Assembly: GCA_920105625.2 (NCBI GenBank)
Contig: CAKKTE020000328.1
Location: 2,232,001 to 2,296,000, forward strand
Source of the DNA: Clusia tigrina
Taxonomy: Eukaryota > Arthropoda > Insecta > Diptera > Clusiidae
Direction: 5' to 3'
Length of the DNA: 64,000 bases
Shown in pieces: positions 24,485 to 37,500 of this stretch. The position numbers were made by a program, and so were the translations under genes. The notes beneath the pieces were generated by a model that was not told the origin of the DNA, ran no database searches, and saw only the letters and a program-made list of their open reading frames with translations. Within the stretch, counting starts at the first letter, position 1, and the number at the start of each line of letters is the position of its first letter.

Positions 24485-24643
24485 AGCTTTGAGCGATAGC
24501 TTAAATTGACAAGAGGCTCGAGAACTTTATTGTTACAAAGTTTCAAGGTTTTATGACGCTCCAGTAAAAAGTAACAATCATTTGTATGTTGCAAAATTTG
24601 ATAGGTGTAGGAAGTAAAGTATAGAAGTTAGGGCCATTTGAAG
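24485..24643. repeat. Right-flank-type monomer at the A/B join
   Basis: Carries ctcgagaacttt, acaaagtttc, gtaacaatcattt and gaagtaaagtatag. This set is otherwise seen in monomers at about 45.4-45.5, 47.2 and 51.1-51.2 kb. It fits a model in which the left copy of the duplicated segment once led into the right-hand array, and this short piece was carried along as the end of the duplicated unit. Confidence 0.75.
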
Positions 24644-24653
24644 GACTCAAGGG
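24634..24653. repeat. Truncated monomer junction, copy 6, with exchanged left flank
   Basis: Same join between 24,643 and 24,644, but the left flank is gtaggaagtaaagtatag, a monomer type otherwise seen only at about 45.5, 47.2 and 51.2 kb. The right flank matches copy 3 at an offset of 10,766 bp. This is the join between the two large segments called A and B here. Confidence 0.9.
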
Positions 24654-27600
24654 TAGCATTGCTTTGAGCGATAACATAAATTGACAAGAGACTCGAGTAC
24701 TTTATTGTTACAAAATTTGAAGGTTTTATGACGCTCCAGTAAAAAGTTACAAGCATTTGTATGTTGCAAACTTTGATAGGTGTAGGACGCACTATATAGA
24801 AGTAAGTGCCATTTGAAGTTTTATCAGTGTTTGAGTTGGGACTCAAGGGTAGCATAGCTTTGAGCGATAATTTAAATTGACAAGAGGCTTGAGTACTTTA
24901 TTGTTACAAAATTTGAAGGTTTTATGACGCTCCAGTAAAAAGTTACAAGTATTTGTATGAGGCAAACTTTGATAGAAGTAGGACGTACCGTATAGAAGTT
25001 AGGGCCATTTGAAGTTTTATCAGTGTTTGATTTGGGACTCAAGGGTAGCATAGCTTTGAGCGATAGCTTAAATTGACAAGAGGCTCGAGTACTTTATTGT
25101 TGCAAAATTTCAAGGTTTTATGACGCTCCAGTAAAAAGTTACAAGCATTTGTATGTTGCAAACTTTGATAGGTGTAGGACGTACCGTATATAAATTAGGG
25201 CCATTTGAAGTTTTCTCAGTGTTTGATTTGGGATTCAAGGGTAGCATAGCTTTGAGCGATAGCTTAAATTGGCAACAGGCTCGAGTACTTAATTGTTTGA
25301 AAATTTCAAGGTTTTATGACGCTCCAGTAAAAAGTTACAAGCATTTGTATGTTGCAAACTTTGATAGGTGTAGGACGTACCGTATAGAAGTTAGGGCCAT
25401 TTGAAGTTTTATCATTGTTTGATTTGGGACTCAAGGGTAGCATAGCTTTGAGCGATAGCTTAAATTGACAAGAGGCTCGAGTACTTTATTGTTACAAAAT
25501 TTCAAGGTCTTATGGCGCTCCAGTAACAAGTTACAACCATTTGTATGTTGCAAACTTTGATAGGTGTAGGACGTACCGTATAGAAGTTAGGGCCATTTGA
25601 AGTTTTATCAGTGTTTGATTTGGGACTCAAGGGTGCCATAGCTTTGAGCGATAACTTAAATTGACAAGAGGCTTGAGTACTTTATTGTTACAAAATTTCA
25701 AGGTTTTATGACGCTCCAGTAAAAAGTTACAAGCATTTGTATGTTGCAAACTTTGATAGGTGTAGGACGTACCGTATAGAAATTAGGGCCATTTGAAGTT
25801 TTCTCAGTGGTTGATTTGGGATTCAAGGGTAGCATAGCTTTGAGCGATAGCTTAAATTGACAAGAGGCTCGAGTACTTTATTGTTAGAAAATTTCAAGGT
25901 TTTATGACGCTCCAGTAAAAAGTTACAAGCATTTGTATGTTGCAAACTTTGATAGGTGTAGGACGTACCGTATTGATGTTAGGGCCATTTGAAGTTCTAT
26001 CAGTGTTTGATTTGGGATTCAAGGGTAGCATAGCTTTGAGCGATAGCTTAAATGGGCAACAGGCTCGAGTACTTTATTGTTAGAAAATTTCAAGGTTTTA
26101 TGACGCTCCAGTAAAAAGTTACAAGCATTTGTATGTTGCAAACTTTGATAGGTGTAGGACGTACCGTATAGAAGTTAGGGCCATTTGAAGTTTTATCATT
26201 GTTTGATTTGGGACTCAAGGGTAGCATAGCTTTGAGCGATAGCTTAAATTGACAAGAGGCTCGAGTACTTTATTGTTACAAAATTTCAAGGTTTTATGAC
26301 GCTCCAGTAAAAAGTTACAAGCATTTGTATGTTGCAAACTTTGATAGGTGTAGGACGTACCGTATAGAAATTAGGGCCATTTGAAGTTTTCTCAGTGGTT
26401 GATTTGGGATTCAAGGGTAGCATAGCTTTGAGCGATAGCTTAAATTGACAAGAGGCTCGAGTACTTTATTGTTAGAAAATTTGAAGGTTTTATGACGCTC
26501 CAGTAAAAAGTTACAAGCATTTGTATGTTGCAAACTTTGATAGGTGTAGGACGTACCGTATAGATGTTAGGGCCATTTGAAGTTCTATCAGTGTTTGATT
26601 TGGGACTCAAGGGTGCCATAGCTTTGAGCGATAACTTAAATTGACAAGAGGCTTGAGTACTTTATTGTTACAAAATTTCAAGGTTTTATGACGCTCCAGT
26701 AAATAGTTACAAGCATTTGTATGTTGCAAACTTTGATAGGTGTAGGACGTACCGTATAGAAGTAAAGGCCATTTGAAGTTTTATCAGTGTTTGATTTGGG
26801 ACTCAAGGGTAGCATTGCTTTGAGCGATAGCTTAAATTGACAAGTGACTCGAGTACTTTATTGTTACAAAATTTTAAGGTTTTATGACGCTCCAGTAAAA
26901 AGTTACAAGCATTTATATGTTGCAAACTTTGATAGGTGTAGGACGTACCGTATAGATGTTAGGGCCATTTGAAGTTCTATCAGTGTTTGATTTGGGACTC
27001 AAGGGTAGCATAGCTTTGAGCGATGGTTTAAATTGACAAGAGGCTCGAGTACTTTATTGTTACAAAATTTCAAGGTTTTATGACGCTCCAGTAAAAAGTT
27101 ACAAGCATTTGTATATTGCAAACTTTGATAGGTGTAGGGCGTACCGTATAGAAGTAAGGGCCATTTGAAGGACTCAAGGGTAGCATTGCTTTGAGCGATA
27201 ACATAAATTGACAAGAGACTCGAGTACTTTATTGTTACAAAATTTGAAGGTTTTATGACGCTCCAGTAAAAAGTTACAAGCATTTGTATGTTGCAAACTT
27301 TCATAGGTGTAGGACGTATTGTATAGAAGTAAGTGCCATTTGAAGTTTTATCAGTGTGTGAGTTGGGACTCAAGGGTAGCATAGCTTTGAGCGATAATTT
27401 AAATTGACAAGAGTCTTGAGTACTTTATTGTTACAAAATTTGAAGGTTTTATGACGCTCCAGTAAAAAGTTACAAGTATTTGTATGAGGCAAACTTTGAT
27501 AGAAGTAGGACGTACCGTATAGAAGTTAGGGCCATTTGAAGTTTTATCAGTGTTTGATTTGGGACTCAAGGGTAGCATAGCTTTGAGCGATAGCTTAAAT

Positions 27601-28250
27601 TAACAAGAGGCTCGAGTACTTTATTGTTACAAAATTTCAAGGTTTTATGACGCTCCAGTAAAAAGTTACAAGCATTTGTATGTTGCAAACTTTGATAGGT
27701 GTAGGACGTACCGTATAGAAATTAGGGCCATTTGAAGTTTTCTCAGTGTTTGATTTGGGATTCAAGGGTAGCATAGCTTTCAGCGATAGCTTAAATTGGC
27801 AACAGGCTCGAGTACTTAATTGTTTGAAAATTTCAAGGTTTTATGACGCTCCAGTAAAAAGTTACAAGCATTTGTATGTTGCAAACTTTGATAGGTGTAG
27901 GACGTACCGTATAGAAGTTAGGGCCATTTGAAGTTTTATCATTGTTTGATTTGGGACTCAAGGGTAGCATAGCTTTGAGCGATAGCTTAAATTGACAAGA
28001 GGCTCGAGTACTTTATTGTTAAAAAATTTCAAGGTCTTATGGCGCTCCAGTAACAAGTTACAACCATTTGTATGTTGCAAACTTTGATAGGTGTGGGACG
28101 TACCGTATAGAAGTTAGGGCCATTTGAAGTTTTATCAGTGTTTGATTTGGGACTCAAGGGTGCCATAGCTTTGAGCGATAACTTAAATTGACAAGAGGCT
28201 TGAGTACTTTATTGTTACAAAATTTCAAGGTTTTATGACGCTCCAGTAAA
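24644..28250. repeat. Left part of large segment B, matching 13.88-17.5 kb
   Basis: Matches 13,878 onward at an offset of 10,766 bp: the same truncated junctions, gctttcagcg, cttaattgtttgaaaa and aaatgggcaac monomers in the same order. Differences seen by eye are sparse, for example attgttgcaaaa at 25,098, cgtattgatg near 25,972 and gtgtgtgag near 27,356. No gene is present. Confidence 0.85.
27161..27180. repeat. Truncated monomer junction, copy 7
   Basis: Same join between 27,170 and 27,171, the counterpart of copy 4 at an offset of 10,766 bp, with the same gaagtaagggcc left flank. Confidence 0.95.
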
Positions 28251-30759
28251 AAGTTACAAGCATTTGTATGTTGCAAACTTTGATAGGTGTAGGAGGTACC
28301 GTATAGAAATTAGGGTCATTTGAAGTTTTCTCAGTGGTTGATTTGGGATTCAAGGGTAGCATAGCTTTGAGCGATAGCTTAAATTGACAAGAGGCTCGAG
28401 TACTTTATTGTTAGAAAATTTCAAGGTTTTATGACGCTCCAGTAAAAAGTTACAAGCATTTGTATGTTGCAAACTTTGATAGGTGTAGGACGTACCGTAT
28501 AGATGTTAGGGCCATTTGAAGTTCTATCAGTGTTTGATTTGGGATTCAAGGGTAGCATAGCTTTGAGCGATAGCTTAAATGGGCAACAGGCTCGAGTACT
28601 TTATTGTTAGAAAATTTCAAGGTTTTATGACGCTCCAGTAAAAAGTTACAAGCATTTGTATGTTGCAAACTTTGATAGTTGTAGGACGTACCGTATAGAA
28701 GTTAGGGCCATTTGAAGTTTTATCATTGTTTGATTTGGGACTCAAGGGTAGAATAGCTTTGAGCGATAGCTTAAATTGACAAGAGGCTCGAGTACTTTAT
28801 TGTTACAAAATTTCAAGGTTTTATGACGCTCCAGTAAAAAGTTACAAGCATTTGTATGTTGCAAACTTTGATAGGTGTAGGACGTACCGTATAGAAGTTA
28901 GGGCCATTTGAAGTTTTATCATTGTTTGATTTGGGACTCAAGGGTAGCATAGCTTTGAGCGATAGCTTAAATTGACAAGAGGCTCGAGTACTTTATTGTT
29001 AAAAAATTTCAAGGTCTTATGGCGCTCCAGTAACAAGTTACAACCATTTGTATGTTGCAAACTTTGATAGGTGTAGGACGTACCGTATAGAAGTTAGGGC
29101 CATTTGAAGTTTTATCAGTGTTTGATTTGGGACTCAAGGGTGCCATAGCTTTGAGCGATAACTTAAATTGACAAGAGGCTTGAGTACTTTATTGTTACAA
29201 AATTTCAAGGTTTTATGACGCTCCAGTAAAAAGTTACAAGCATTTGTATGTTGCAAACTTTGATAGGTGTAGGAGGTACCGTATAGAAATTAGGGCCATT
29301 TGAAGTTTTCTCAGTGGTTGATTTGGGATTCAAGGGTAGCATAGCTTTGAGCGATAGCTTAAATTGACAAGAGGCTCGAGTACTTTATTGTTAGAAAATT
29401 TCAAGGTTTTATGACGCTCCAGTAAAAAGTTACAAGCATTTGTATGTTGCAAACTTTGATAGGTGTAGGACGTACCGTATAGAAATTAGGGCCATTTGAA
29501 GTTTTCTCAGTGTTTGATTTGGGATTCAAGGGTAGCATAGCTTTCAGCGATAGCTTAAATTGGCAACAGGCTCGAGTACTTAATTGTTTGAAAATTTCAA
29601 GGTTTTATGACGCTCCAGTAAAAAGTTACAAGCATTTGTATGTTGCAAACTTTGATAGGTGTAGGACGTACCGTATAGAAGTTAGGGCCATTTGAAGTTT
29701 TATCATTGTTTGATTTGGGACTCAAGGGTAGCATAGCTTTGAGCGATAGCTTAAATTGACAAGAGGCTCGAGTACTTTATTGTTAAAAAATTTCAAGGTC
29801 TTATGGCGCTCCAGTAACAAGTTACAACCATTTGTATGTTGCAAACTTTGATAGGTGTAGGACGTACCGTATAGAAGTTAGGGCCATTTGAAGTTTTATC
29901 AGTGTTTGATTTGGGACTCAAGGGTGCCATAGCTTTGAGCGATAACTTAAATTGACAAGAGGCTTGAGTACTTTATTGTTACAAAATTTCAAGGTTTTAT
30001 GACGCTCCAGTAAAAAGTTACAAGCATTTGTATGTTGCAAACTTTGATAGGTGTAGGAGGTACCGTATAGAAATTAGGGCCATTTGAAGTTTTCTCAGTG
30101 GTTGATTTGGGATTCAAGGGTAGCATAGCTTTGAGCGATAGCTTAAATTGACAAGAGGCTCGAGTACTTTATTGTTAGAAAATTTCAAGGTTTTATGACG
30201 CTCCAGTAAAAAGTTACAAGCATTTGTATGTTGCAAACTTTGATAGGTGTAGGACGTACCGTATAGATGTTAGGGCCATTTGAAGTTCTATCAGTGTTTG
30301 ATTTGGGATTCAAGGGTAGCATAGCTTTGAGCGATAGCTTAAATGGGCAACAGGCTCGAGTACTTTATTGTTAGAAAATTTCAAGGTTTTATGACGCTCC
30401 AGCAAAAAGTTACAAGCATTTGTATGTTGCAAACTTTGATAGTTGTAGGACGTACCGTATAGAAGTTAGGGCCATTTGAAGTTTTATCATTGTTTGATTT
30501 GGGACTCAAGGGTAGAATAGCTTTGAGCGATAGCTTAAATTGACAAGAGGCTCGAGTACTTTATTGTTACAAAATTTCAAGGTTTTATGACGCTCCAGTA
30601 AAAAGTTACAAGCATTTGTATGTTGCAAACTTTGATAGGTGTAGGACGTACCGTATAGAAATTAGGGCCATTTGAAGTTTTCTCAGTGGTTGATTTGGGA
30701 TTCAAGGGTAGCATAGCTTTGAGCGATAGCTTAAATTGACAAGAGGCTCGAGTACTTTA

Positions 30760-30776
30760 TTCTTCCAAAATTCCAA
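30760..30776. other. Cluster of three substitutions private to copy B
   Basis: Reads tcttccaaaattccaagg where the C counterpart near 38,375 and almost all monomers have tgttacaaaatttcaagg. The changes at 30,762, 30,765 and 30,773 all produce C. Such a tight cluster is unusual against the sparse B/C differences and may be a base-calling artefact or one mutation event. Confidence 0.7.
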
Positions 30777-31255
30777 GGTTTTATGACGCTCCAGTAAAAA
30801 GTTACAAGCATTTGTATGTTGCAAACTTTGATAGGTGTAGGACGTACCGTATAGATGTTAGGGCCATTTGAAGTTATATCAGTGTTTGATTTGGGACTCA
30901 AGGGTAGCATTGCTTTGAGCGATAACATAAATTGACAAGAGACTCGAGTACTTTATTGTTACAAAATTTCAAGGTTTTATGACGCTCCAGTAAAAAGTTA
31001 CAAGCATTTGTATGTTGCAAACTTTGATAGGTGTAGGACGTACCGTATAGAAATTAGGGCCATTTGAAGTTTTCTCAGTGGTTGATTTGGGATTCAAGGG
31101 TAGCATAGCTTTGAGCGATAGCTTAAATTGACAAGAGGCTCGAGTACTTTATTGTTACAAAATTTCAAGGTTTTATGACGCTCCAGTAAAAAGTTACAAG
31201 CATTTGTATGTTGCAAACTTTGATAGGTGTAGGACGTACCGTATAGATGTTAGGG

Positions 31256-31275
31256 CCATTTGAAGGACTCAAGGG
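31256..31275. repeat. Truncated monomer junction, copy 8, with gatgttaggg left flank
   Basis: Same join between 31,265 and 31,266, but preceded by tagatgttagggcc rather than gaagtaagggcc. The right side matches copy 5 at an offset of 13,314 bp. The flank change means an exchange occurred within the short shared stretch just left of the deletion. Confidence 0.95.
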
Positions 31276-34200
31276 TAGCATTGCTTTGAGCGATAACATA
31301 AATTGACAAGAGACTCGAGTACTGTATTGTTACAAAATTTGAAGGTTTTATGACGCTCCAGTAAAAAGTTACAAGCATTTGTATGTTGCAAACTTTCATA
31401 GGTGTAGGACGTATTGTATAGAAGTAAGTGCCATTTGAAGTTTTATCAGTGTTTGAGTTGGGACTCAAAGGTAGCATAGCTTTGAGCGATAATTTAAATT
31501 GACAAGAGTCTTGAGTACTTTATTGTTACAAAATTTGAAGGTTTTATGACGCTCCAGTAAAAAGTTACAAGTATTTGTATGAGGCAAACTTTGATAGAAG
31601 TAGGACGTACCGTATAGAAGTTAGGGCCATTTGAAGTTTTATCAGTGTTTGATTTGGGACTCAAGGGTAGCATAGCTTTGAGCGATAGCTTAAATTAACA
31701 AGAGGCTCGAGTACTTTATTGTTACAAAATTTCAAGGTTTTATGACGCTCCAGTAAAAAGTTACAAGCATTTGTATGTTGCAAACTTTGATAGGTGTAGG
31801 ACGTACCGTATAGAAATTAGGGCCATTTGAAGTTTTCTCAGTGTTTGATTTGGGATTCAAGGGTAGCATAGCTTTCAGCGATAGCTTAAATTGGCAACAG
31901 GCTCGAGTATTTAATTGTTTGAAAATTTCAAGGTTTTATGACGCTCCAGTAAAAAGTTACAAGCATTTGTATGTTGCAAACTTTGATAGGTGTAGGACGT
32001 ACCGTATAGAAGTTAGGGCCATTTGAAGTTTTATCATTGTTTGATTTGGGACTCAAGGGTAGCATAGCTTTGAGCGATAGCTTAAATTGACAAGAGGCTC
32101 GAGTACTTTATTGTTAAAAAATTTCAAGGTCTTATGGCGCTCCAGTAACAAGTTACAACCATTTGTATGTTGCAAACTTTGATAGGTGTAGGACGTACCG
32201 TATAGAAGTTAGGGCCATTTGAAGTTTTATCAGTGTTTGATTTGGGACTCAAGGGTGCCATAGCTTTGAGCGATAACTTAAATTGACAAGAGGCTTGAGT
32301 ACTTTATTGTTACAAAATTTCAAGGTTTTATGACGCTCCAGTAAAAAGTTACAATCATTTGTATGTTGCAAACTTTGATAGGTGTAGGAGGTACCGTATA
32401 GAAATTAGGGCCATTTGAAGTTTTCTCAGTGGTTGATTTGGGATTCAAGGGTAGCATAGCTTTGAGCGATAGCTTAAATTGACAAGAGGCTCGAGTACTT
32501 TATTGTTAGAAAATTTCAAGGTTTTATGACGCTCCAGTAAAAAGTTACAAGCATTTGTATGTTGCAAACTTTGATAGGTGTAGGACGTACCGTATAGATG
32601 TTAGGGCCATTTGAAGTTCTATCAGTGTTTGATTTGGGATTCAAGGGTAGCATAGCTTTGAGCGATAGCTTAAATGGGCAACAGGCTCGAGTACTTTATT
32701 GTTAGAAAATTTCAAGGTTTTATGACGCTCCAGTAAAAAGTTACAAGCATTTGTATGTTGCAAACTTTGATAGTTGTAGGACGTACCGTATAGAAGTTAG
32801 GGCCATTTGAAGTTTTATCATTGTTTGATTTGGGACTCAAGGGTAGAATAGCTTTGAGCGATAGCTTAAATTGACAAGAGGCTCGAGTACTTTATTGTTA
32901 CAAAATTTCAAGGTTTTATGACGCTCCAGTAAAAAGTTACAAGCATTTGTATGTTGCAAACTTTGATAGGTGTAGGACGTACCGTATAGAAATTAGGGCC
33001 ATTTGAAGTTTTCTCAGTGGTTGATTTGGGATTCAAGGGTAGCATAGCTTTGAGCGATAGCTTAAATTGACAAGAGGCTCGAGTACTTTATTGTTAGAAA
33101 ATTTCAAGGTTTTATGACGCTCCAGTAAAAAGTTACAAGCATTTGTATGTTGCAAACTTTGATAGGTGTAGGACGTACCGTATAGATGTTAGGGCCATTT
33201 GAAGTTATATCAGTGTTTGATTTGGGACTCAAGGGTAGCATAGCTTTGAGCGATGGCTTAAATTGACAAGAGGCTCGAGTACTTTATTGTTACAAAATTT
33301 CAAGGTTTTATGACGCTCCAGTAAAAAGTTACAAGCATTTGTATGTTGCAAACTTTGATAGGTGTAGGACGTACCGTATAGAAGTAAGGGCCATTTGAAG
33401 TTTTATCAGTGTTTGATTTGGGACTCAAGGGTAGCATTGCTTTGAGCGATAACATAAATTGACAAGAGACTCGAGTACTTTATTGTTACAAAATTTGAAG
33501 GTTTTATGACGCTCCAGTAAAAAGTTACAAGCATTTGTATGTTGTAAACTTTGATAGGTGTAGGATGTACTGTATAGAAGTAAGTGCCATTTGAAGTTTT
33601 ATCAGTGTTTGAGTTGGGACTCAAGGGTAGCATAGCTTTGAGCGATAATTTAAATTGACAAGAGGCTTGAGTACTTTATTGTTACAAAATTTGAAGGTTT
33701 TATGACGCTGCAGTAAAAAGTTACAAGTATTTGTATGAGGCAAACTTTGATAGAAGTAGGACGTACCGTATAGAAGTTAGGGCCATTTGAAGTTTTATCA
33801 GTGTTTGATTTGGGACTCAAGGGTAGCATAGCTTTGAGCGATAGCTTAAATTTACAAGAGGCTCGAGTACTTTATTGTTACAAAATTTCAAGGTTTTATG
33901 ACGCTCCAGTAAAAAGTTACAAGCATTTGTATGTTGCAAACTTTGATAGGTGTAGGACGTACCGTATAGATGTTAGGGCCATTTGAAGTTCTATCAGTGT
34001 TTGATTTGGGACTCAAGGGTAGCATAGCTTTGAGCGATGGCTTAAATTGTCAAGAGGCTCGAGTACTTTATTGTTACAAAATTTCAAGGTTTTATGACGC
34101 TCCAGTAAAAAGATACAAGCATTTGTATGTTGCAAACTTTGATAGGTGTAGGACGTACCGTATAGAAGTTAGGGCCATTTGAAGTTTTAGCAGTGTTTGA

Positions 34201-34521
34201 TTTGGGACTCAAGGCTGCCATAGCTTTGAGCGATAGCTTAAATTGACAAGAGGCTCGAGTACTTTATTGTTACAAAATTTCAAGGTTTTATGACGCTCCA
34301 GTAAAAAGTTACAAGCATTTGTATGTTGCAAACTTTGATAGGTGTAGGACGTACCGTATAGAAATTAGGGCCATTTGAAGTTTTCTCAGTGTTTGATTTG
34401 GGATTCAAGGGTAGCATAGCTTTGAGCGATAGCTTAAATTGGCAACAGGCTCGAGTACTTTATTGTTAGAAAATTTCAAGGTTTTATGACGCTCCAGCAA
34501 AAAGTTACAAGCATTTGTATG

Positions 34522-34535
34522 TTGCATAGGTGTAG
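34522..34535. repeat. Monomer with 8-bp deletion, copy 3
   Basis: Same deletion in segment B, at an offset of 12,073 bp from copy 1. The expected second B copy near 36,084 is missing because the B/C join at about 35.8-35.9 kb cuts the unit. Confidence 0.9.
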
Positions 34536-37500
34536 GACGTACCGTATAGAAGTTAGGGTCATTCGAAGTTGTAGCAGTGTTTGATTTGGGACTCAAGGGT
34601 AGCATAGCTTTGAGCGATGGCTTAAACTGACAAGAGGCTCGCGTACTTTATTGTTACAAAATTTGAAGGTTTTATGACGCTACAATAAAAAGTTGCAAGC
34701 ATTTGTATGTTGCAAAATTTGATAGGTGTAGGACGTACCGTATAGAAGTTAGGGCCATTTGAAGTTTTATCAGTTTTTGATTTGGGACTCAAAGGTACCA
34801 CAGCTTTGAGCGATAGCTTAAATTGACAAGAGGCTCGAGTACTTTATTGTTACAAAATTTCAAAGTTTTATGCCGCTCCAGTAAAAAGTTACAAGCATTT
34901 GTATGTTGCAAACTTTGATAGGTGTAGGACGTACCGTATAGAAGTTAGGGCCATTTGAAGTTTTATCAGTGTTTGATTTGGGACTCAAGGGTAGCATTGC
35001 TTTGAGCGATAACATAAATTGACAAGAGACTCGAGTACTTTATTGTTACAAAATTTGAAGGTTTTATGACGCTCCAGTAAAAAGTTACAAGCATTTGTAT
35101 GTTGCAAACTTTGATAGGTGTAGGATGTACTGTATAGAAGTAAGTGCCATTTGAAGTTTTATCAGTGTTTGAGTTGGGACTCAAGGGTATCATAGCTTTG
35201 AGCGATAATTTAAATTGACAAGAGGCTTGAGTACTTTATTGTTACAAAATTTGAAGGTTTTATGACGCTGCAGTAAAAAGTTACAAGTATTTGTATGAGG
35301 CAAACTTTGATAGAAGTAGGACGTACCGTATAGAAGTTAGGGCCATTTGAAGTTTTATCAGTGTTTGATTTGGGACTCAAGGGTAGCATAGCTTTGAGCG
35401 ATAGCTTAAATTTACAAGAGGCTCGAGTACTTTATTGTTACAAAATTTCAAGGTTTTATGACGCTCCAGTAAAAAGTTACAAGCATTTGTATGTTGCAAA
35501 CTTTGATAGGTGTAGGACGTACCGTATAGATGTTAGGGCCATTTGAAGTTCTATCAGTGTTTGATTTGGGACTCAAGGGTAGCATAGCTTTGAGCGATGG
35601 CTTAAATTGTCAAGAGGCTCGAGTACTTTATTGTTACAAAATTTCAAGGTTTTATGACGCTCCAGTAAAAAGATACAAGCATTTGTATGTTGCAAACTTT
35701 GATAGGTGTAGGACGTACCGTATAGAAGTTAGGGCCATTTGAAGTTTTAGCAGTGTTTGATTTGGGACTCAAGGCTGCCATAGCTTTGAGCGATAGCTTA
35801 AATTGACAAGAGGCTCGAGTACTTTATTGTTACAAAATTTCAAGGTTTTATGACGCTCCAGTAAAAAGTTACAAGCATTTGTATGTTGCAAACTTTGATA
35901 GGTGTAGGAGGTACCGTATAGAAATTAGGGCCATTTGAAGTTTTCTCAGTGGTTGATTTGGGATTCAAGGGTAGCATAGCTTTGAGCGATAGCTTAAATT
36001 GACAAGAGGCTCGAGTACTTTATTGTTAGAAAATTTCAAGGTTTTATGACGCTCCAGTAAAAAGTTACAAGCATTTGTATGTTGCAAACTTTGATAGGTG
36101 TAAGACGTACCGTATAGATGTTAGGGCCATTTGAAGTTCTATCAGTGTTTGATTTGGGATTCAAGGGTAGCATAGCTTTGAGCGATAGCTTAAATGGGCA
36201 ACAGGCTCGAGTACTTTATTGTTAGAAAATTTCAAGGTTTTATGACGCTCCAGTAAAAAGTTACAAGCATTTGTATGTTGCAAACTTTGATAGTTGTAGG
36301 ACGTACCGTATAGAAGTTAGGGCCATTTGAAGTTTTATCATTGTTTGATTTGGGACTCAAGGGTAGAATAGCTTTGAGCGATAGCTTAAATTGACAAGAG
36401 GCTCGAGTACTTTATTGTTACAAAATTTCAAGGTTTTATGACGCTCCAGTAAAAAGTTACAAGCATTTGTATGTTGCAAACTTTGATAGGTGTAGGACGT
36501 ACCGTATAGAAGTTAGGGCCATTTGAAGTTTTATCATTGTTTGATTTGGGACTCAAGGGTAGCATAGCTTTGAGCGATAGCTTAAATTGACAAGAGGCTC
36601 GAGTACTTTATTGTTAAAAAATTTCAAGGTCTTATGGCGCTCCAGTAACAAGTTACAACCATTTGTATGTTGCAAACTTTGATAGGTGTAGGACGTACCG
36701 TATAGAAGTTAGGGCCATTTGAAGTTTTATCAGTGTTTGATTTGGGACTCAAGGGTGCCATAGCTTTGAGCGATAACTTAAATTGACAAGAGGCTTGAGT
36801 ACTTTATTGTTACAAAATTTCAAGGTTTTATGACGCTCCAGTAAAAAGTTACCAGCATTTGTATGTTGCAAACTTTGATAGGTGTAGGAGGTACCGTATA
36901 GAAATTAGGGCCATTTGAAGTTTTCTCAGTGGTTGATTTGGGATTCAAGGGTAGCATAGCTTTGAGCGATAGCTTAAATTGACAAGAGGCTCGAGTACTT
37001 TATTGTTAGAAAATTTCAAGGTTTTATGACGCTCCAGTAAAAAGTTACAAGCATTTGTATGTTGCAAACTTTGATAGGTGTAGGACGTACCGTATAGAAA
37101 TTAGGGCCATTTGAAGTTTTCTCAGTGTTTGATTTGGGATTCAAGGGTAGCATAGCTTTCAGCGATAGCTTAAATTGGCAACAGGCTCGAGTACTTAATT
37201 GTTTGAAAATTTCAAGGTTTTATGACGCTCCAGTAAAAAGTTACAAGCATTTGTATGTTGCAAACTTTGATAGGTGTAGGACGTACCGTATAGAAGTTAG
37301 GGCCATTTGAAGTTTTATCAGTGTTTGATTTGGGACTCAAGGGTAGCATAGCTTTGAGCGATAGCTTAAATTGACAAGAGGCTCGAGTACTTTATTGTTA
37401 AAAAATTTCAAGGTCTTATGGCGCTCCAGTAACAAGTTACAACCATTTGTATGTTGCAAACTTTGATAGGTGTAGGACGTACCGTATAGAAGTTAGGGCC

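Larger units (their letters stand above)
21270..24485. repeat. 8-monomer tandem duplication in copy A (1,560 bp period)
   Basis: Variants recur 1,560 bp apart: ggcaaactttgat with agaagtagg or acaagtagg (about 21,667 and 23,227), ggctgcc (about 22,140 and 23,700), gcataggtgt (22,451 and 24,011) and ggtaccacag (about 22,720 and 24,280). The period is eight monomers less the 8-bp deletion. The copies part near 22,925 and 24,485. The same unit pair is in segment C and, cut short, in B. Confidence 0.85.
13877..24643. repeat. Large satellite segment, copy A (about 10.77 kb)
   Basis: From the truncated junction at 13,877 the sequence matches 24,643 onward at a constant offset of 10,766 bp up to about 17,811 (28,577). 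It then matches at 9,219 bp, at 13,314 bp (20.1 kb with 33.4 kb) and at 12,073 bp (22.3 kb with 34.4 kb). The steps equal later gains: 1,547 and 1,241 bp in A, and 4,095 bp in B. The order of variant monomers is otherwise kept, so A and B derive from one tandem duplication followed by independent edits. No gene is present. Confidence 0.8.
28250..35860. repeat. 39-monomer unit, first copy (B; 7,615 bp)
   Basis: Every marker in this stretch recurs 7,614-7,615 bp downstream: aggaggtacc 28,291 and 35,906, gaatagctt 28,751 and 36,366, truncated junction 31,265 and 38,880, 8-bp deletion 34,524 and 42,138. The length equals 39 monomers less 21 and 8 bp. The left break lies between 28,202 (still cttgag, against ctcgag in the partner) and 28,294. 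Contains smaller 4-mer and 5-mer spacings (aggaggtacc at 28,291, 29,271, 30,055). Confidence 0.9.
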
